Positions 36,035 to 50,032 of a stretch of DNA of 64,000 bases are shown here, one piece after another. The stretch's first letter is position 1. Each line of letters starts with the position of its first letter. Source of the stretch: Chionis minor. Taxonomy: Eukaryota; Chordata; Aves; Charadriiformes; Chionididae. The DNA lies in NCBI GenBank assembly GCA_013398295.1, contig VZSF01001054.1, positions 248,001 to 312,000 on the forward strand, read 5' to 3'. Below the pieces are notes generated by a model. The model saw only the letters and a list, made by a program, of their open reading frames with translations. It did not search any database and was not told the origin of the DNA. Made by a program: the position numbers and the translations under genes.

Positions 36035-39000
36035 TGTGTATAAAGCTGGAATTCAAAAACAGTTAAAAGGTGAGAAAGTTCATTGTGGTTACTTAAAAGC
36101 TTTCAGCAAAATCCTTTACTTTAAAATTACGTCTAGTGCCCTACCTTGGGAGTGTCTTGTAGGCAGAAGCCTCTTCACAAGAGGACAGATTTGCAGTTTG
36201 TTTGTTTAGCAAAGGTGTATAAAGTACTTTAACAACCAAGTCTGTGAAATCTGGTAGTTTTGAATGTTTCAGCTGGCCAGCATTAAGTAAGACTGAGTAC
36301 TGTATTAAGTGCTAAGGCAAGTAATCTGTCAGGAAGAGGAAAGGGAAAAAACAGTAAAGAAAACAAGTAATCACCAAGTCCTTTTCAATAGCCTGCTCTA
36401 ATGGAAGAGCAATGGTGCTATGATGCTGTTTTGACAGATCCTCAAGCTTCTGGTGATGCTGAAGCAATACCGGTGACCTTAAACTGACCTGAAAACATTG
36501 ATTTCCTGCAGTTCTAACCCAGAGGGCAGGTATCACCAGGCTGACAGAAAATTACAAGAAATTAAGGACTTGGTCTGAACTGCAAAGGATGAGTTGAGCT
36601 GCATAATACAAGACTGATTTGGCTCTGTTTGAAATGACCTCTTTCAGCAGTGGCCATTATTACAGAAGCTGGGAGGGTCCTCTGCTGAAACACAACACTG
36701 GGATGGCTGGATTTCACATTCCGAGAATTTAAAACATTGCCATAGAGTTATCGGAACAAGCTGAAGTCTGAACAACAACAAAACTCGGTGAGAATCCCAA
36801 AAAAACAAAACATCACTTAGTAAGTTCTTGGCCAGCTCAAAGTATGAAACAGCAAGCATCAGTTGAGTGAACTGGGTCTTATTACCATGCTAGCAACGTC
36901 CTTTGGACTCCCTCCCTAGTTCTTGAGACCAATGAGTCTGGTTTATGTAAAAAAATAATGAAATTTAAATAGATGATCTTTCTAGAAACTGCTTAATAGA
37001 AGCTTACCTTAAAACTAAGATAGCTATTTTGACTGGGAAGATTTTTTTTATTTGTGTTCAGAATTTCCAGAATCTGGCAGTTCTGAATATCCAATATCAG
37101 ATATTCAAACAGCCAAGAGAAATGTGTGTAATCGGAGGTGCTTATTGTGCCAGATTTATTGTGCAAGCACAGGTATCTTTCAGAATACACCACATAGGTC
37201 CTAGCTTTCTAAGACAGGAGGACCAAGAATAAACACTGGGACATCTACATTTTTTCCTGTTGTATAAAGAATCTTTGGACCCTCAGATTAGTTTATTACT
37301 GGTAGCCTTCCTCTAGAATGGCAGGTAGAGCTGATGGAAGGCAGTATGTGATACAGTGATACAGTAATGCAAATGCAAATAATTTCAGTAATTAATTATA
37401 TCCACTTACAAATGTTCTCTTTATTTTAATTTCTTTATCTCAATTTTGCTAGCTTCAGGTCCCAGGCATTAGACTCTGTGCTTTCATGAAATATATTAAA
37501 CAATCGTCTGTTTGTGAAAATATTAATCATTTAATGTGATGGGTTCATTAAACATTTAGTAAAAAGCTGCCTATACCAAATCAACTCACATTTCACTTAG
37601 ATCTCTGAAGCATTCCAACTCTTCTAAAGCCTTCCAATCTTACAGTTAAATAACTATTGATGATGACTAATCTTCTACACTTTACACAAAGCTCATTCCT
37701 GAAATTTTTCAATGAGTCCAAATGATCACCAGGGCTACCTCACTCTGCATCTTCAAATGTTTTCTAATTGTCTTTTTCATTCCCTGAAGAACTAAACATG
37801 CCTCCAAAGCACACTTTCTTAATATAATGTCAGAGTAGGTCCATCAATTTTGTGCTTACATAAGTCGGTTAATTTCCCATTCCTCTGCACTTCGCCAAAA
37901 CCATTTTTAACATACATCATCCTGTTCACTTAATTAAATTTCCACTGTATTTGTTTCCTTTATCACTTTGTGAAATAAAAATCCATCGCATCTTTAGCCT
38001 CTTCCTTAACAGCCTTACAAATTCACAATGCATCATACCGGTAGTGATATGTACTCAACCAAGTATGTTCACAGATGTTCTTTAATATATTCATGCTATT
38101 GATTGGTTGCCCTTCATTCAGTAATATTTGAATGTGAACCTGTAAATTCTGTCTATATAATCCTTCCTTTTTCCTGTTACATCTTCTTATAAAGGACTTG
38201 CACAGCACAGTAAAAAAAGGTGGGTATATAGACTTAATTAGGCTGATCAGCAAAAGTCCATGAGCATGTTTATGTAGCAAAACATCAAGATTCTCTTTCG
38301 TTTATGAACCAGCTCTCAAGTGAATTCAGTCTGGATGTGTCTCTGAATGCTCAAGGCAGATTTAATGTCAAAATCTAAGATGAGTATGCAGAGAAAACAT
38401 TTTCACAAGAATGCAAATATAAAAATATTCTGACATTTATTCTGGCTTTTGAGAGTTTATGACAAAAATCATCAACCCAGAGATTAAGGATTAAACGGCT
38501 CAGAGCTGCTATGGAATAAATAGTAGCCTTTTGCACAGTGCTGTCCTCAGCAAAGAGTGAGCACAGTGCTGACGTCAAGGAACAAAAAACCTGACCCTTT
38601 TGCTCTGACTTTTTCTGGTATCTACATAAGCTACAGGCTCCCAGGTTTATGGATGCCTTTGTACCTTCCCATAATTAAGAGAAACCCAGTGTCCTCTTAG
38701 TGGCCACCTTTCAGTAGTTACAAAAGCGCAGGGTTATACTCCTAGCGTGCTGCAGTGTTTCAGAAAGGTGTAGTGTCAGCATGGTCTCTTAAGCCATCTG
38801 TGCCTCTAATCTATTTTTCCACCTGAAATCATCAATAGTGTGATTTACAGAGTCACAGTTGGGTTTTGCTTGCTCTTCAAATAGAATCAGTTACACATTA
38901 CTCAAGATCTAATTATATTGGGCTGAAAATGACGTAAAACTAGATAATTTGTTTTATCAAACACTTTTTTGCCACACAAACAGAAATTTCCCTAAGAGGA

Positions 39001-40204
39001 TTTCTTAGGTTCATATTGGTTTACTTTCACATTTAATGCTGTTTTGCAACAAATTGCTGATACAACTTCAGTAGTACTCAGTACTGAACATTTGTGAGGA
39101 AATGATTAAATGGCTTTTTTCAGTTTGAACAAAACTTTATCTGAAATACTACTGTTGTACAACTTTCTGGAAACATATATTCATAAATATTTTCAGCTTT
39201 CTTCATTGCTAGGATGATGGTCTACATTATTTAGAAGGATGTAAATGTCCTGGTTTGCACAATTTCCATAAGAATCTGAAATATTTGTAGTCTTCCAATA
39301 TTTTTGTAAAAAGACTAAGAAAAAAGTAAAAAAAAATATTGTGAATATGATCTTTCTCTATAGCAAATAACATTTGATTAAACTTTTTCAGTTTTCATTT
39401 TTGTTATGAACATTTACAGGAACATTTTTATAGGAGGCAAACGAGAAATTTTATTTGACAAGAAAGATTCAAATCTCCCAAAAAAGTATATTTTTAGATT
39501 TTTGGCAATCTGAAAATGAAATTCTTTTGGGACAAAGTTTTGGTCAATATGAGAAGAACTGTTTAAAATTCCATGCACACCCATAAAAAAAACCCCTCTC
39601 CTTCATATTATTCAGCACAAAGTGATACGAACTTGTCTCAAACTGCATTTTAGTGAAATTATGTACATCATTTACTAAACAAAAAAATCCTTTTACTTAT
39701 CCAAGAAGTCCTGTAGGGTTACATCTGTGCTTATGATTGCAGGATCAAGATGTGAAAGAATTAGAAAGTAATGAGAAGACATAATAAAGTCTGCGTAGTA
39801 TGTGTAAGTAGGCAGTGGAACTGTGGATTAGTTAAACCACAACAGTATCAGTTCACAAATGATTCATATGGTTTTCTAATATTAAGAGATCTGAGAAACG
39901 CAGTCGCTCATGTTTAGTACCACCTGTTTCTTCACTCAATATTGACCCTGCCAAACCTCTGAGTTCGGTTCCGCATTCATTAGGAACAACAATCTTTACG
40001 GTCTAGTCAGCTCAAAATGTTTCCTCCTTCTTGTCTGCTGTGACATGGGACTTCTCAGGACATGCCAGTTCTCAGAACACTGCTAATCCACAAATAAATA
40101 ACAAAGGTAAAAGTGGAAAGGGTGAATCATTTCAGAAGCAATCTAGATCCCATGAAGAACTTGTTCAAGTTTGCCATTAACAGAACTCTGCCATCCTAAA
40201 TCCA
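36035..40204. other. Non-coding stretch, no gene recognised
   Basis: Mostly AT-rich DNA. No exon or RNA gene is supportable; frames are at most 85 codons. The compact cluster at 37347-37400 is listed separately. Confidence 0.55.
37347..37400 (+). promoter_or_regulatory. Overlapping POU octamers next to a TAATTA core
   Basis: Two overlapping ATGCAAAT octamers (37367-37380) lie directly after a duplicated GTGATACA-type unit (about 37347-37365) and before TAATTAATTA (37389-37398). ATGCAAAT is the POU-factor octamer and TAATTA the homeodomain core. The dense packing in about 50 bp is visible; an enhancer role is inference. In AT-rich DNA such motifs also arise by chance. Confidence 0.2.
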
Positions 40205-41052
40205 TCCTGTACTCTATCAGTTCGATTCATTATTGATGATATGGATGACGGAATAGAAAGCACTTTTAATCTGAGATGATAACAAGCTGGGAGGGATGGC
40301 AAGCACTTTAGAGGACAGGAGTGAAATCTGAAGTGATGTGATTAAATCAGCAAAATAATAAGTAATTCAGTGGCATTAAATACAAAGTGACACACAGCTA
40401 CAAGACAAAGAATAATGGAAATGGTTCTACTGAAGATGATCTGAGAAGTAATGGATGAAAAATGGAACACACGTCCACAGGGCCATAATGTGCCGGGAGT
40501 TATGTGTAGGCATGCTCTATGTAAGATACCTGAAGTCTCTGTAACGTCGATGTGGCTCAGCTGGAGTACTGCACTAGATTTGGGCACAACATTGTAGCTG
40601 GATCAACTGGAGAAAGTCCAGAAAAGCACAAGAAACACTGAGACTTTTCCAACAACACGTGTGAAGAAAACTGGAAAGTACTGGCTTTATTTAGCTGAGA
40701 GAAGACCAAAGGGAGAAATCAGTACGGATTTCAGAGGACAGCTGATGTCACCAAAAGGTTCGCAAAGAGAGGAAAGCACTAATGTATTCCCCAGGACAAT
40801 AAGTAACGGATTTAAGCTGCCACAAGGGAGATTTAACGTACACATTAAGAACATGACGACTGGCAAGAGAGTTAAGTGCTAAAACACAACTGTCGAGAGA
40901 AGCTGGGGACTCTACATCACCAGGTTATTTTAAAAACAGGTTAGACAAATGGCTGTCAAACGTTATTTAGATAAAGCTGAATCTGTCCAGGATTAGTAAA
41001 GGAAATCAGTGACCTCCTGGGGTGACATCATTCCTGTTCTTGTGGTTCTGTG
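40205..41052 (+). mobile_element. Ancient CR1 LINE, degenerate 3' fragment
   Basis: The plus strand follows the 3' half of an amniote CR1 retrotransposon, with phrases matching the remembered family text: 'gtggctcagctggagtactgcac...tttgggcac', 'ggagaaagtccagaaaagc', 'taagtaacggatttaagctgc', 'caagggagattta', 'aaaaacaggttagacaaatggctgtca' and the 'gacctcctgggg' run into a 'ggttctgtg' 3' end. The reverse transcriptase and C-terminal reading frame is destroyed by many stops and indels, so this is an old, inactive copy, truncated at its 5' end as CR1 usually is. The 5' boundary is approximate (plus or minus 50 bp). The divergence suggests an insertion well before the CR1 at 59275. Confidence 0.8.
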
Positions 41053-41114
41053 TCCTTCTTCAGATTTTTTTAACAACTCTATAACACAGACTACTTATTA
41101 TACATTGCATGTAT

Positions 41115-41160
41115 TGAGCTAAACTCTGAGCCAAATTACACTGATTTTAACACAGCCTGA
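41115..41160. repeat. Possible trace of an ancient dispersed repeat
   Basis: The phrase 'ctctgagccaaattacactgattttaa' resembles the 'ctgatctcaattacactgg-tttaa' motif of an old amniote repeat that I recall from turtles and birds. It lies just past the 3' end of the older CR1. Short and uncertain. Confidence 0.2.
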
Positions 41161-42710
41161 TGGAATGTTATCACCAAACACCACCGAGTCAATAATACAG
41201 ACAAATTCTTGAATATAATGTCTGTGTTTTATTCAGAGAGGGGAAAAACTTTGGTCAAGAGACAGTTACCCTTATTTTTATTTAAGAAACGTACAAGGTC
41301 TATGGCAATTGTTGAAATTTAGTTCAGTAGCTTTAAATATAACAGATTTGTGGTCCTCTTTTGCCGTTCACTGCATCTAAGAGACAGTAAAAGACTGCTA
41401 AAAATAATGAGTTTGCTTCATAAAAGTTAGGCGTTAATAAGCTGGAGGCCATAAAAACAAATGTCCCTTGGAGATTTTATCCATCTGGACTAGATAGAAT
41501 ACAGAGCTACCGCAGTTATTTTGCTAACAATGTTAACAACATTAGTCTAAAGTTTTCACATTGAATCTTAAAAAGCACAACACATATCTCTTCTGTTCCA
41601 AATATTCCCAGACTTCAGATTTACATCTAAAACTCACAGATGGCCTTACTCTGTAATGGACCAAACCAAATCACTGACTCAGGGAAATATTTAAGCAACA
41701 CTTAAATCCATCTTTATTCAGCAAAACGTTAATATACGTTTAACTTTCATAGTGTTCACATTCAAAACAAAACCTTTTTTGCTCCCATGGACTTTTCACA
41801 TATGCTCAGTAACGCATTTGCTTAAATTCTTACCATGAATATGAAAGAGGCCCCTAATAAATATCAACCTGTACATACCCTCAAATGTAGAATCACTTGG
41901 GAGCTGGAAGGCAAAGCTAGAAGCAAGTGTCAAGATCAGGCTCTGACATGATCAATCTGTTTCCCATTGACAGTTGCTACGTGCTAGCTTTTACTCCCAA
42001 GCACAGTGGTTATGCCTGTACCAAATTTGAATGGAAACACATTATGTAGCTTTTCAAAGAAAAAAAACCTGGCTGATTCTACCAGTACAAAAATAGCAAT
42101 TTTAGACTACCGTACCTTTTTTTCAGTTGCTCAGCACATAATATTCACAGTTTACTTTGAAATTACTTTGTCCTACTTTAACGAGGCTGATCTAATTCCT
42201 AAAGCCTTAGTCCAAAGTGGTAATTGACAGGCATTGTATAACATTTACAGGAGAAAATTAAAAATCTATACAGCGTCCATGAGTGATGTAGCTTTCCCAA
42301 TGAGTAAGAAGTGTTTGAAATGAGCTGCTGTTATGGACAAAGAATAAATAAGTTAATTATGAAGAAAGAGCTATCATGTCATGACTATATTCTTAAACAA
42401 CTAGGTACTCTGCAATAGTCAGCAGAGATCTGGAATGACAAGTGTGTTCCCAGGGTAAGGGAGGCTGGGAGCATTATGTGCGGTACTTCCAGGGTAGCTA
42501 GGAAACATGTGAAAAACCTCCAGAGCTGCTGGGAGGAATGTCACTGACTCCAGCTCTGTGTCCACCAACACATAAGCTTAGCTGGAAGTAGGGTTAATTC
42601 TCAGAGCTAAAACAGGAACAACACTTGTAGCAAATGATATAAAATTCAAATCCTAGCAATCTTTTTCTTTTTTCTTTTAGCACTAGGCAGGGGTTACAGA
42701 CTTTAATGCA

Positions 42711-42746
42711 TTCCTTTTTTTTCTTTCTTCTTTTTTTTTTCCCCCA
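42711..42746. repeat. Pyrimidine-rich tract
   Basis: A run of T and C only, ending in T10 then C5. No AG-bounded exon that I could recognise follows it, so it is not supported as a splice acceptor tract. Confidence 0.8.
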
Positions 42747-43199
42747 CTGGCCATTATGAAGAGGGCAATGATTGTGTTTGGGGTGAGGGGGTGCTGAAAA
42801 AAAGAAGGGCATGATTTGAACCAGAAATAAGCATATGCTCCAATGCCTTACTGACTTAGGGCCTATTGGCCCAGAACCAGGGCCAAGAAGCATAAATAGA
42901 AACACAAAGGTTCAAGTGATTTCTGGTTTGTAGAATAGAGGAGAGACTCATGCATTTGCTAGACTTGGGTGACCATTCGGAAAATTACTTAATGGTGATA
43001 TACAACATCAAGCCTTCAGTGCCACTGATAGAGATTTAATACAGTCCTAGCACCATATACGGGCTGCAAGCAGACTGATCACTAATCACCTTATCTTCAT
43101 TCTTTTTGGTTAAACATCCCATTATTCTCCCATCATCTTTTTGCTTTGCTGTTATTTCCATCCACACCTGCTCATTTGTCCATATCTCTCAATCTTACT

Positions 43200-43345
43200 T
43201 CCATACTTTCTTCTAGATAGCCCTCACCATGCCCAAAACAAGCCTTCTCCACTTACTTGCAAGATCTGCTTACCCTTTTTAACCCCCATGTGAGTCCTTC
43301 TTAAAGACCCACCTCTGCTCTTTACAGCAAATCACACTGACTTAC
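43200..43345. repeat. Possible ancient LINE-derived fragment
   Basis: The pyrimidine-rich segment with 'gtgagtccttcttaaagacccacctctgc' resembles the 'tccctccttaaaacccacctcttc' text found in old LINE (L2/L3/CR1-type) 3' regions of amniotes. Recognition is from memory and the family is not certain. Confidence 0.25.
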
Positions 43346-46009
43346 ATAGAAATAGTTTTCAGCTCCCAGTGTTTACTTCATCATTCTTAAATTCAAAGCA
43401 AGGCCGTTCATTCTTGCTGAAGGTGCAACAGGTGCCACAGTAAACAAACACAGTATCTATCAAAGAAAACAAAACCTTTCAGATGATAATACCAAATATG
43501 CAATGATGCAATTGTCTTTGACATCCCCAAAGTGGTAGATTATTGAACAATACGCACACTAGGGAGTGAATTTTTCTCTCCAGTCCTCTTTTCCAGTGTA
43601 CAGAAACCAATATGATATCAGGAATTTCCTTTAACTCATAAAAATGTGCTGAGGAATACAGATATCCAAAGCAACAATTAGTGTAAAACACAACCTTCTC
43701 TGCTTTTTTGGTAAGATCTTTGGTCCTCCTGCTCTTCTTTATAATCTTCTGTTTTAAATTTCTCAAAAGTACAATAGGGAAGAACAATGACAGATTTTAA
43801 AAAAATATCTGAATTTTATGCAAAAGAAAGATGCTATGGAAAGACGGCAGTGTTACATAAAGTATGGTGTGAATTAATCCTGTAATATTAAATTTGTCTA
43901 CGCTACATGGTCCTGGATTAGAGAGCAAAGAACAGAACTAAGTGGTAATATTCTGATTTTTAGAATGTTCTCAAGACTTAACATTGGATTCACAGAATAA
44001 GTCAGCCATCCAACTACCCTTTGGGCACCTGAAACCCTCTCAATTGGAATACCTATTATCCCTGTTCAGCTATTGCTTACTGCAGTAGATCTCTTGTTAC
44101 CTGTGGCTCAGTTTGTAAAATCCCATAGGGTCTACATTTCAGCATTTGAGAAAGCCTGGAATTTCTTAAGCCATAACGACATTGAAAAATTCTCACTCTA
44201 CCTTACCTGCAAGCAACAATGAGACTCACAAAAAAGCTACTTCCTCCTCCAGTGGAGGGCCTGAGCCTCTGGACATGTTTCATGCCTCTTAACTACAGAC
44301 ACATACAAGTAGGAGAGACGCGTTTTCCCTGAAAGTCAATTGGTCCAGTAGTTTGAGTACCTCTGTTTCTCGTTTGTGTGAGGGCAATGCTGTATCTTTT
44401 TCCTTCCTTCAAGCTATCAAGATAAATTTTTAGCCACTAAATTTCCTTGAATGGACATTTCTCAATCTATCTCCTGTTGAAGTTGGTCTTTCAGCATAAA
44501 ATCATGTATTTTTTGCATTAGGAATTAGAATTTTAGCCTACCAAGCCAACAGGCCAAAGAATTATTCCTACTCATTCTTACCCAATGAATATTTGTGCAT
44601 TGTATTCAAAGCAGAACAGCAGTTTTTACAGCAAAGGCTGAGGTAACTCTGGCCCTTAAGGTCCCGTAATGACATGTTCAGACATTCCCCTTAAAGCTGC
44701 AAATCCTGGACTTAAACTCTTGCACTTTGTCAGCTGGACAAGATCCATCTAATCAACATCTTGCACATCTCAGCCCCTAAACTCTTGGACATAAGTTGAG
44801 AAAATCAATTCCAAATGGATATTTCTTTTCTTCTCAAGATGACTGGAGAATTAATGTGACAGGAGCAAGAGAATTACTTAATGTTGCTGTAGCATTTCCA
44901 GAGCTTGCACAGCCTAGAAGGGTCCTCTATGAACACAGCTGTGTTGTGCACCTTCCCTAGATGAGCAGATGATCACATCTGCCAGCTTCCTCAGAGGGCT
45001 TTAAGTTGCCCATTAAATTTACTTTAAAAGGAAAGACAGGATACATCTCTCCTGGTACATATAACAAAGGCAATTAGTGATGTCAATCTAATCTAATGTG
45101 TCTCTGCTTCAGTGATCTCTAATGAAGAAATATAAGAGGGAAGACATCTTTAACACACTTCAGTGTGTGAAGGAGCATGTGGTAGTGTGAATGGATATTT
45201 CACCTTGAGAAGGCTAAAACCTGTGTGTGTGTTTTAGTGTTTGTCTATATGAAGTTTCAAGATAATGTTGTCATAGACCGTCAGTCTTTTAATCTGTCAT
45301 TGAAGGAGGTTATAAATAGGCTGTAAGCAAACACGTTAATTTAAAATGAAACATAATCCTATCTTTAGTCAGTAAAGTTGTAACTGAATTTAGATTTGAT
45401 TGCATTTTCATACACCTTTTATTCTTCTGGATCTGATTAGGATCAGAATCCGAAATGACAAAAGATCTGAGCAAAACATAACTGAATATTTCTAAAGCCA
45501 AGGAGAAGGGAAGAAACTCCTGTTCCTTAGCATCCTGCCTCACTGTGCAGATAATAAATCTACAATTATGTCACAGCGATTCAGATAAATATGATTGTCT
45601 GAATTTAGTGATTACTAATTTAAGCCATAGAGCCTCAGTCAAGTGATTAATCTGAGAATATCACACATTGTATTTTCAAGGTTTTTCAAATTATTTGCTG
45701 CTGATTGTATTTGCTGCAAAATCTATCACCATTCTGTTTATGAATCATTCATAAGCCGTTCCTAAGTTCCACAAATGCATTTGCTATCAGTAAGTGTTTG
45801 CCAGATAGCCTGGGTATATAATTTTCCTTCTACTCTTTCCTTTTCTTTGACCATTTACTATAGGACTAGTAATTTTTTATGATTTCTGACATATTTGGTC
45901 AGCTAAATCACACAGAGTTATTTCTTCTCCTTGACAGTGTGACTGAGGCTTGGGGGAAAAAAAAAGATAAAAGAAATATATGAGAATTGCAAATGAGGAA
46001 AAGCCTCTA

Positions 46010-46185
46010 GGATCATAGAATCTGCCATCCTGGAATAAACTATCTTGCATATAGTCCAATACTTTGCATCTGACAGTTGTCAGTACTGGATCCTTCAAAA
46101 GAAGGCAGAAGAAATCTCTAACAGCAGAAGGAAAATAATCGGACAACTCACATAGTTCTTTGCCTGAAGTCTGCCAGTTAGACAT
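46010..46185. repeat. Possible ancient dispersed repeat (old CR1/L3-like)
   Basis: The segment running from GGATCATAGAATCTGCCATC through 'cagttgtcagtactggatccttcaaaagaaggcagaag' and 'cagaaggaaaataatcggac' resembles a conserved old amniote repeat with 'ccagtactggatgcttcagaggaagg'. I cannot name the family with confidence. The 102-codon frame across it on the minus strand is most likely a by-product. Confidence 0.35.
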
Positions 46186-49100
46186 TGGTTAACATCTTCA
46201 AGTAGAAGTCAAAATGCTTTCTAATGCTCATCATTAGTAATTCTGTCTGTGGATATTCCTCATACTTTTATAGATGTCAATTTGCTTTCAATTTGATTTT
46301 TCTTTGTTTGTTTCAAAATAGCAAATGACAGATGCAGCCTTTTTGGCACAAATGCTTAGTCAAACAGCCATTGACAAAATTTTCAGGATCGATACATTCA
46401 GCAGCATAGAAAAGCTGTCAAAATGACTACATGTGTGTCTAAAAGTACTAGGAAAACAGACTTATTATTTCTAGTCATGAAACAGAAATTTTGGACTCTT
46501 AACTAGCAGCAACAGCATTAATAAAAAAGCCTTGGGATAACAGAAGAATCCCTCAGAAACTGAGGAGGTATTTTCTCTGTTTTGGTTTTCTTTTCCTTTT
46601 TTTAAGGAGGCACAAAAATGTTTTACATTTTTTATTAACAGGTTTGAGTTTTCTAGGATTTGGGGATTGTTTCTGGGAGAAGAATTAACACACGAAGTTT
46701 GATTACACGTTGCTTATCCTTCAGAATGTGGTCTTTTACCATGGAAGTCGTGAAGCAGTCTTGGGCTCAGATTTCCACTAATCTGAGCAAAACTACTTCC
46801 ACTAAGATGTACTGTGATTCTTACTCCCTCCTAATGTTAGCCATGCCAAAAATTAGGCATTTAGTCAAAAACACAGTTATTTAGGCTATAATTTGGGACA
46901 ATGCAGAGAGATGGGCTGATTTTAGAGTCCACCTGAAAACAACTGTTTAAGACTGGGATAAATCACTCCTGTCTTAGACATCTATCTTAGACAATGTACT
47001 TGCATCTTTTTCTGTGCTCATAAGCCATATTCTGTGAACTGCTAAATACCCTCAGCTTCCCATGCAGACAACAGGAGTTAAGAGTAGAGAACTCTACCCA
47101 GGAGCAGCTCAGTCCCTGTTAGACTAAAGCTTTAAGGAACAGAATTTTTTAATAATAATCTGGCAACAGTTTATTGAAAAATGGAAACATTGGGAGACAA
47201 GTGTTTCTGTATTTCCATTAGCATCACTGATCAAAGATTTATAAAAGTCAGCATTAAGTTCTTTTGAAATCTCATTCCCAGGAAACACAGTTCCGAACAA
47301 TGCCAGTCCATCTTATCAGTAGGTTTTACAATAAGACCCTTATTAGGTTGCAATTCATTCACAGCAATCTATTCATTTTTAGTCAAATTAAAACAACCTT
47401 TATTGTAGTGCCACAGTTCATGCTGATACAATTAATGTGGTGTGTGAGCATTTCTATTATGAAAATCCCTTCTTCCCTGCCTTGGTTTATAGCTCAGACC
47501 TAAAGAACTCACATGGCACTGAAACTTGTCATGCAAAGTCTCAGACCAGGTGAGAATGTTGTTCTTTGAAATAAATAATAGTAGAAAAAGAATTTGACTC
47601 TTTTCCCCATGCAGGAATATAATGAGGTGGGAGAAACTGGAAACGTACCACTGGAACTGACCATTTGCTCCATCAGATTAGCATTCTTTAATTGCAGATA
47701 ACTAAGTAATAAATGTGAGCAGCAGGAAAATAGGTAATCTGTTTTGTCTTCGCTGTCTTCATTATACCCAATACAAGGACATGAACTGAGACATGACCTC
47801 ATGTAGTTCCCATTCCTTTAATGTATCCTTAATTTCAAGGAGTGTACACAGAAAACAGTCACTGGGAAATGCAGGAACTGCAGCCATACCCTGATGTGCA
47901 CGCTCTCACAGCACAGCCAGGAACAATCTGGCCCAGAGGGAGCATCAATGGATAACACAAGGAAAGAAGCTGAGTGGGATATAAAGTCAGGTTAACACAA
48001 ATAAGCTGGGAAAGAGTCATGAAACTGCAGGTGTCTAGATAAAGGATAGACTAAAGCATATCCTTTATTTTCCACATCTGGTATTTGTCCTGGATTCATG
48101 CTTTGGGCTGTATTTTTAACTCGGTGTTAATGGAAGTTGCACAAAGCTCAGTGCTTTGCAGAGAGAATGCAATTCTATATCTTCTTTGTGGGCTTACAAT
48201 TCATGCACTATGCTATGTAGTATTGATTTACAAATGCAAGAGATATAGCGAGACCAACATCGAGGTCAAGGTAGCCATTCCTCCATTTGCCCCCTAGTTT
48301 TAAAGCAAGCTACCAGTCTTTCCTTGAGAATTGTACTCCTGGTTCCTTGAGCACTGAAAGCTGTTGTAAGCCAATGCTGCCCTCCATAGTACCAACAAAC
48401 CTGTCTTTCCAGAAGAAATGTTCATGTGGCTGCTCAGGGAACTGATCCCTGTTACAACTCACCTGGCAAAATAAAGATCAGTTCCCAGACGTGGGGTTTT
48501 TTACATTACTACATGGATGGCACTTGTGTAAACAAAAGGTAGGGGCTGGAATGAGCAAGTGAGGATAGAATTTCCTCCTCTGGCAGCACTGAAAGACTTG
48601 GCTAACTTAAAATGCTGTCCTATGTTAAAGACAGTTTCCAGAACCTACTTCCTATATGGCTTCAACTGCCTCTTTGCCAGCAGAGCACAGCAGCGCAAAA
48701 TCAGACAAAGGCACTCCAGACTCCAGCAGCCACCTTTGCTGTAACATGTTCGCTCCAGCTAGTAGTTGCAACCACTCTTTGTCCTGCGGAACTGACACAA
48801 GAAAGCCTGATTTGCTTAAAAATGCATTTGAATACAAGAGCAAGTGGATAGCAATATAATAAACACACACAAAAAAATGCAAAATTCAACCTGCTCATTT
48901 ATACTAAGGACTTTTGTTTCAACACATGCAGTTCTCCTTCCCAAGACCCTACATCCATAAATACTGATTCTTACCCTCTATTCCACGTCTCATTTATCTT
49001 AGATAGAAGAGTTTGAGGGACAAAGCAAATTAAAACCAAAATGGTGGGTCATTACTAACTCTGGGTCAGGTTCCTGATGATTCAGCATCAGGCTCTATAT

Positions 49101-50016
49101 GTGCCATACTGGCACTATTGAGGGGTCACTGGAAAGATGCTGAAGCCGTAGGAGGTTTTTAACTAGAGCTGCCACCAAGAAAACATGCATGGGGACTTCA
49201 TTTCCCAAGGTTTGACCTTCCTGTGAACTTTTCTGTACAGATCTTTGCTGCCCAATGTCTACTCAGACTGATTACTTGGATTTTGCTCAATACTCAAAGA
49301 TTTATGATTCTTTGGGAAATCATCTTCTGAAATACCAGAATTCCCATTACAAATGTCAAAAGTTCCTGATATAATTGTATAAAACAGTGTTTGCTTCCGG
49401 CAAATGGAAATGCGTGCTAACACAAAATGGTATAACATCGCATTAAGATATCAGGATAATCTCTGGAGTTGAGACACCCTTGTTATTCTGCTGTCCTTCA
49501 CTTTTCCTGCAAAATCATTTCCTGAGTACAAATGCCAAAGGAGTTATTTAAAGACAGCAGCTTAATTTAAGTATTAAACATCAGAACAGTTGGAGTAGCA
49601 AACTTCAATGTCATGGGGTATGAACAAAGGAGCAGTAATTGATTTAATGCAGGAAGAGTGTCCATGATCAAAAGGAAAGCAGGAAACTCAGTGTATTCCT
49701 CAGTCAAGCAGTAGCTAAAAAACAATCTTGCAACAAGTTATATATATTCTTTCACACAAAGGTTGAACTGCATTTTCCAAACCGTCAGACATCACTGTGC
49801 AAGTACGGCTTTTTCTAAGAAAAAGGTTCTCTGTAGAATTTAACATACACACTCTTGGAGACAGTTTAGGATCCAGTCCAGAAATAATGATGATGGAAAG
49901 CTTGCTATCCATTCTAACAGGAGTTGGATTGTTCTTATAGGACTAGATCTTGCCACACGTGTGGTAGAGCTTGTATCAAGTCTGCTGACATTTATTCAAA
50001 CCCGTATCCTGTCTGT

Positions 50017-50032
50017 AAAAAAAAAAAAAAAA
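50017..50032. repeat. Poly-A run of 16
   Basis: Uninterrupted A run preceded by CTGTCTGT. No processed pseudogene or SINE body is recognisable upstream. Confidence 0.85.

Noticed and set aside
42661..42746. Pyrimidine tract ending near AG considered as a splice acceptor
   Set aside because: No plausible exon follows in any frame.
44247..44262. CCAGTGGAGGGCC, resembling a CTCF core
   Set aside because: It departs from the core at informative positions, so it is not a convincing CTCF site.
50017..50032. Poly-A run considered as the tail of a processed pseudogene
   Set aside because: The upstream sequence has no recognisable gene-derived body and no flanking target duplication is seen.
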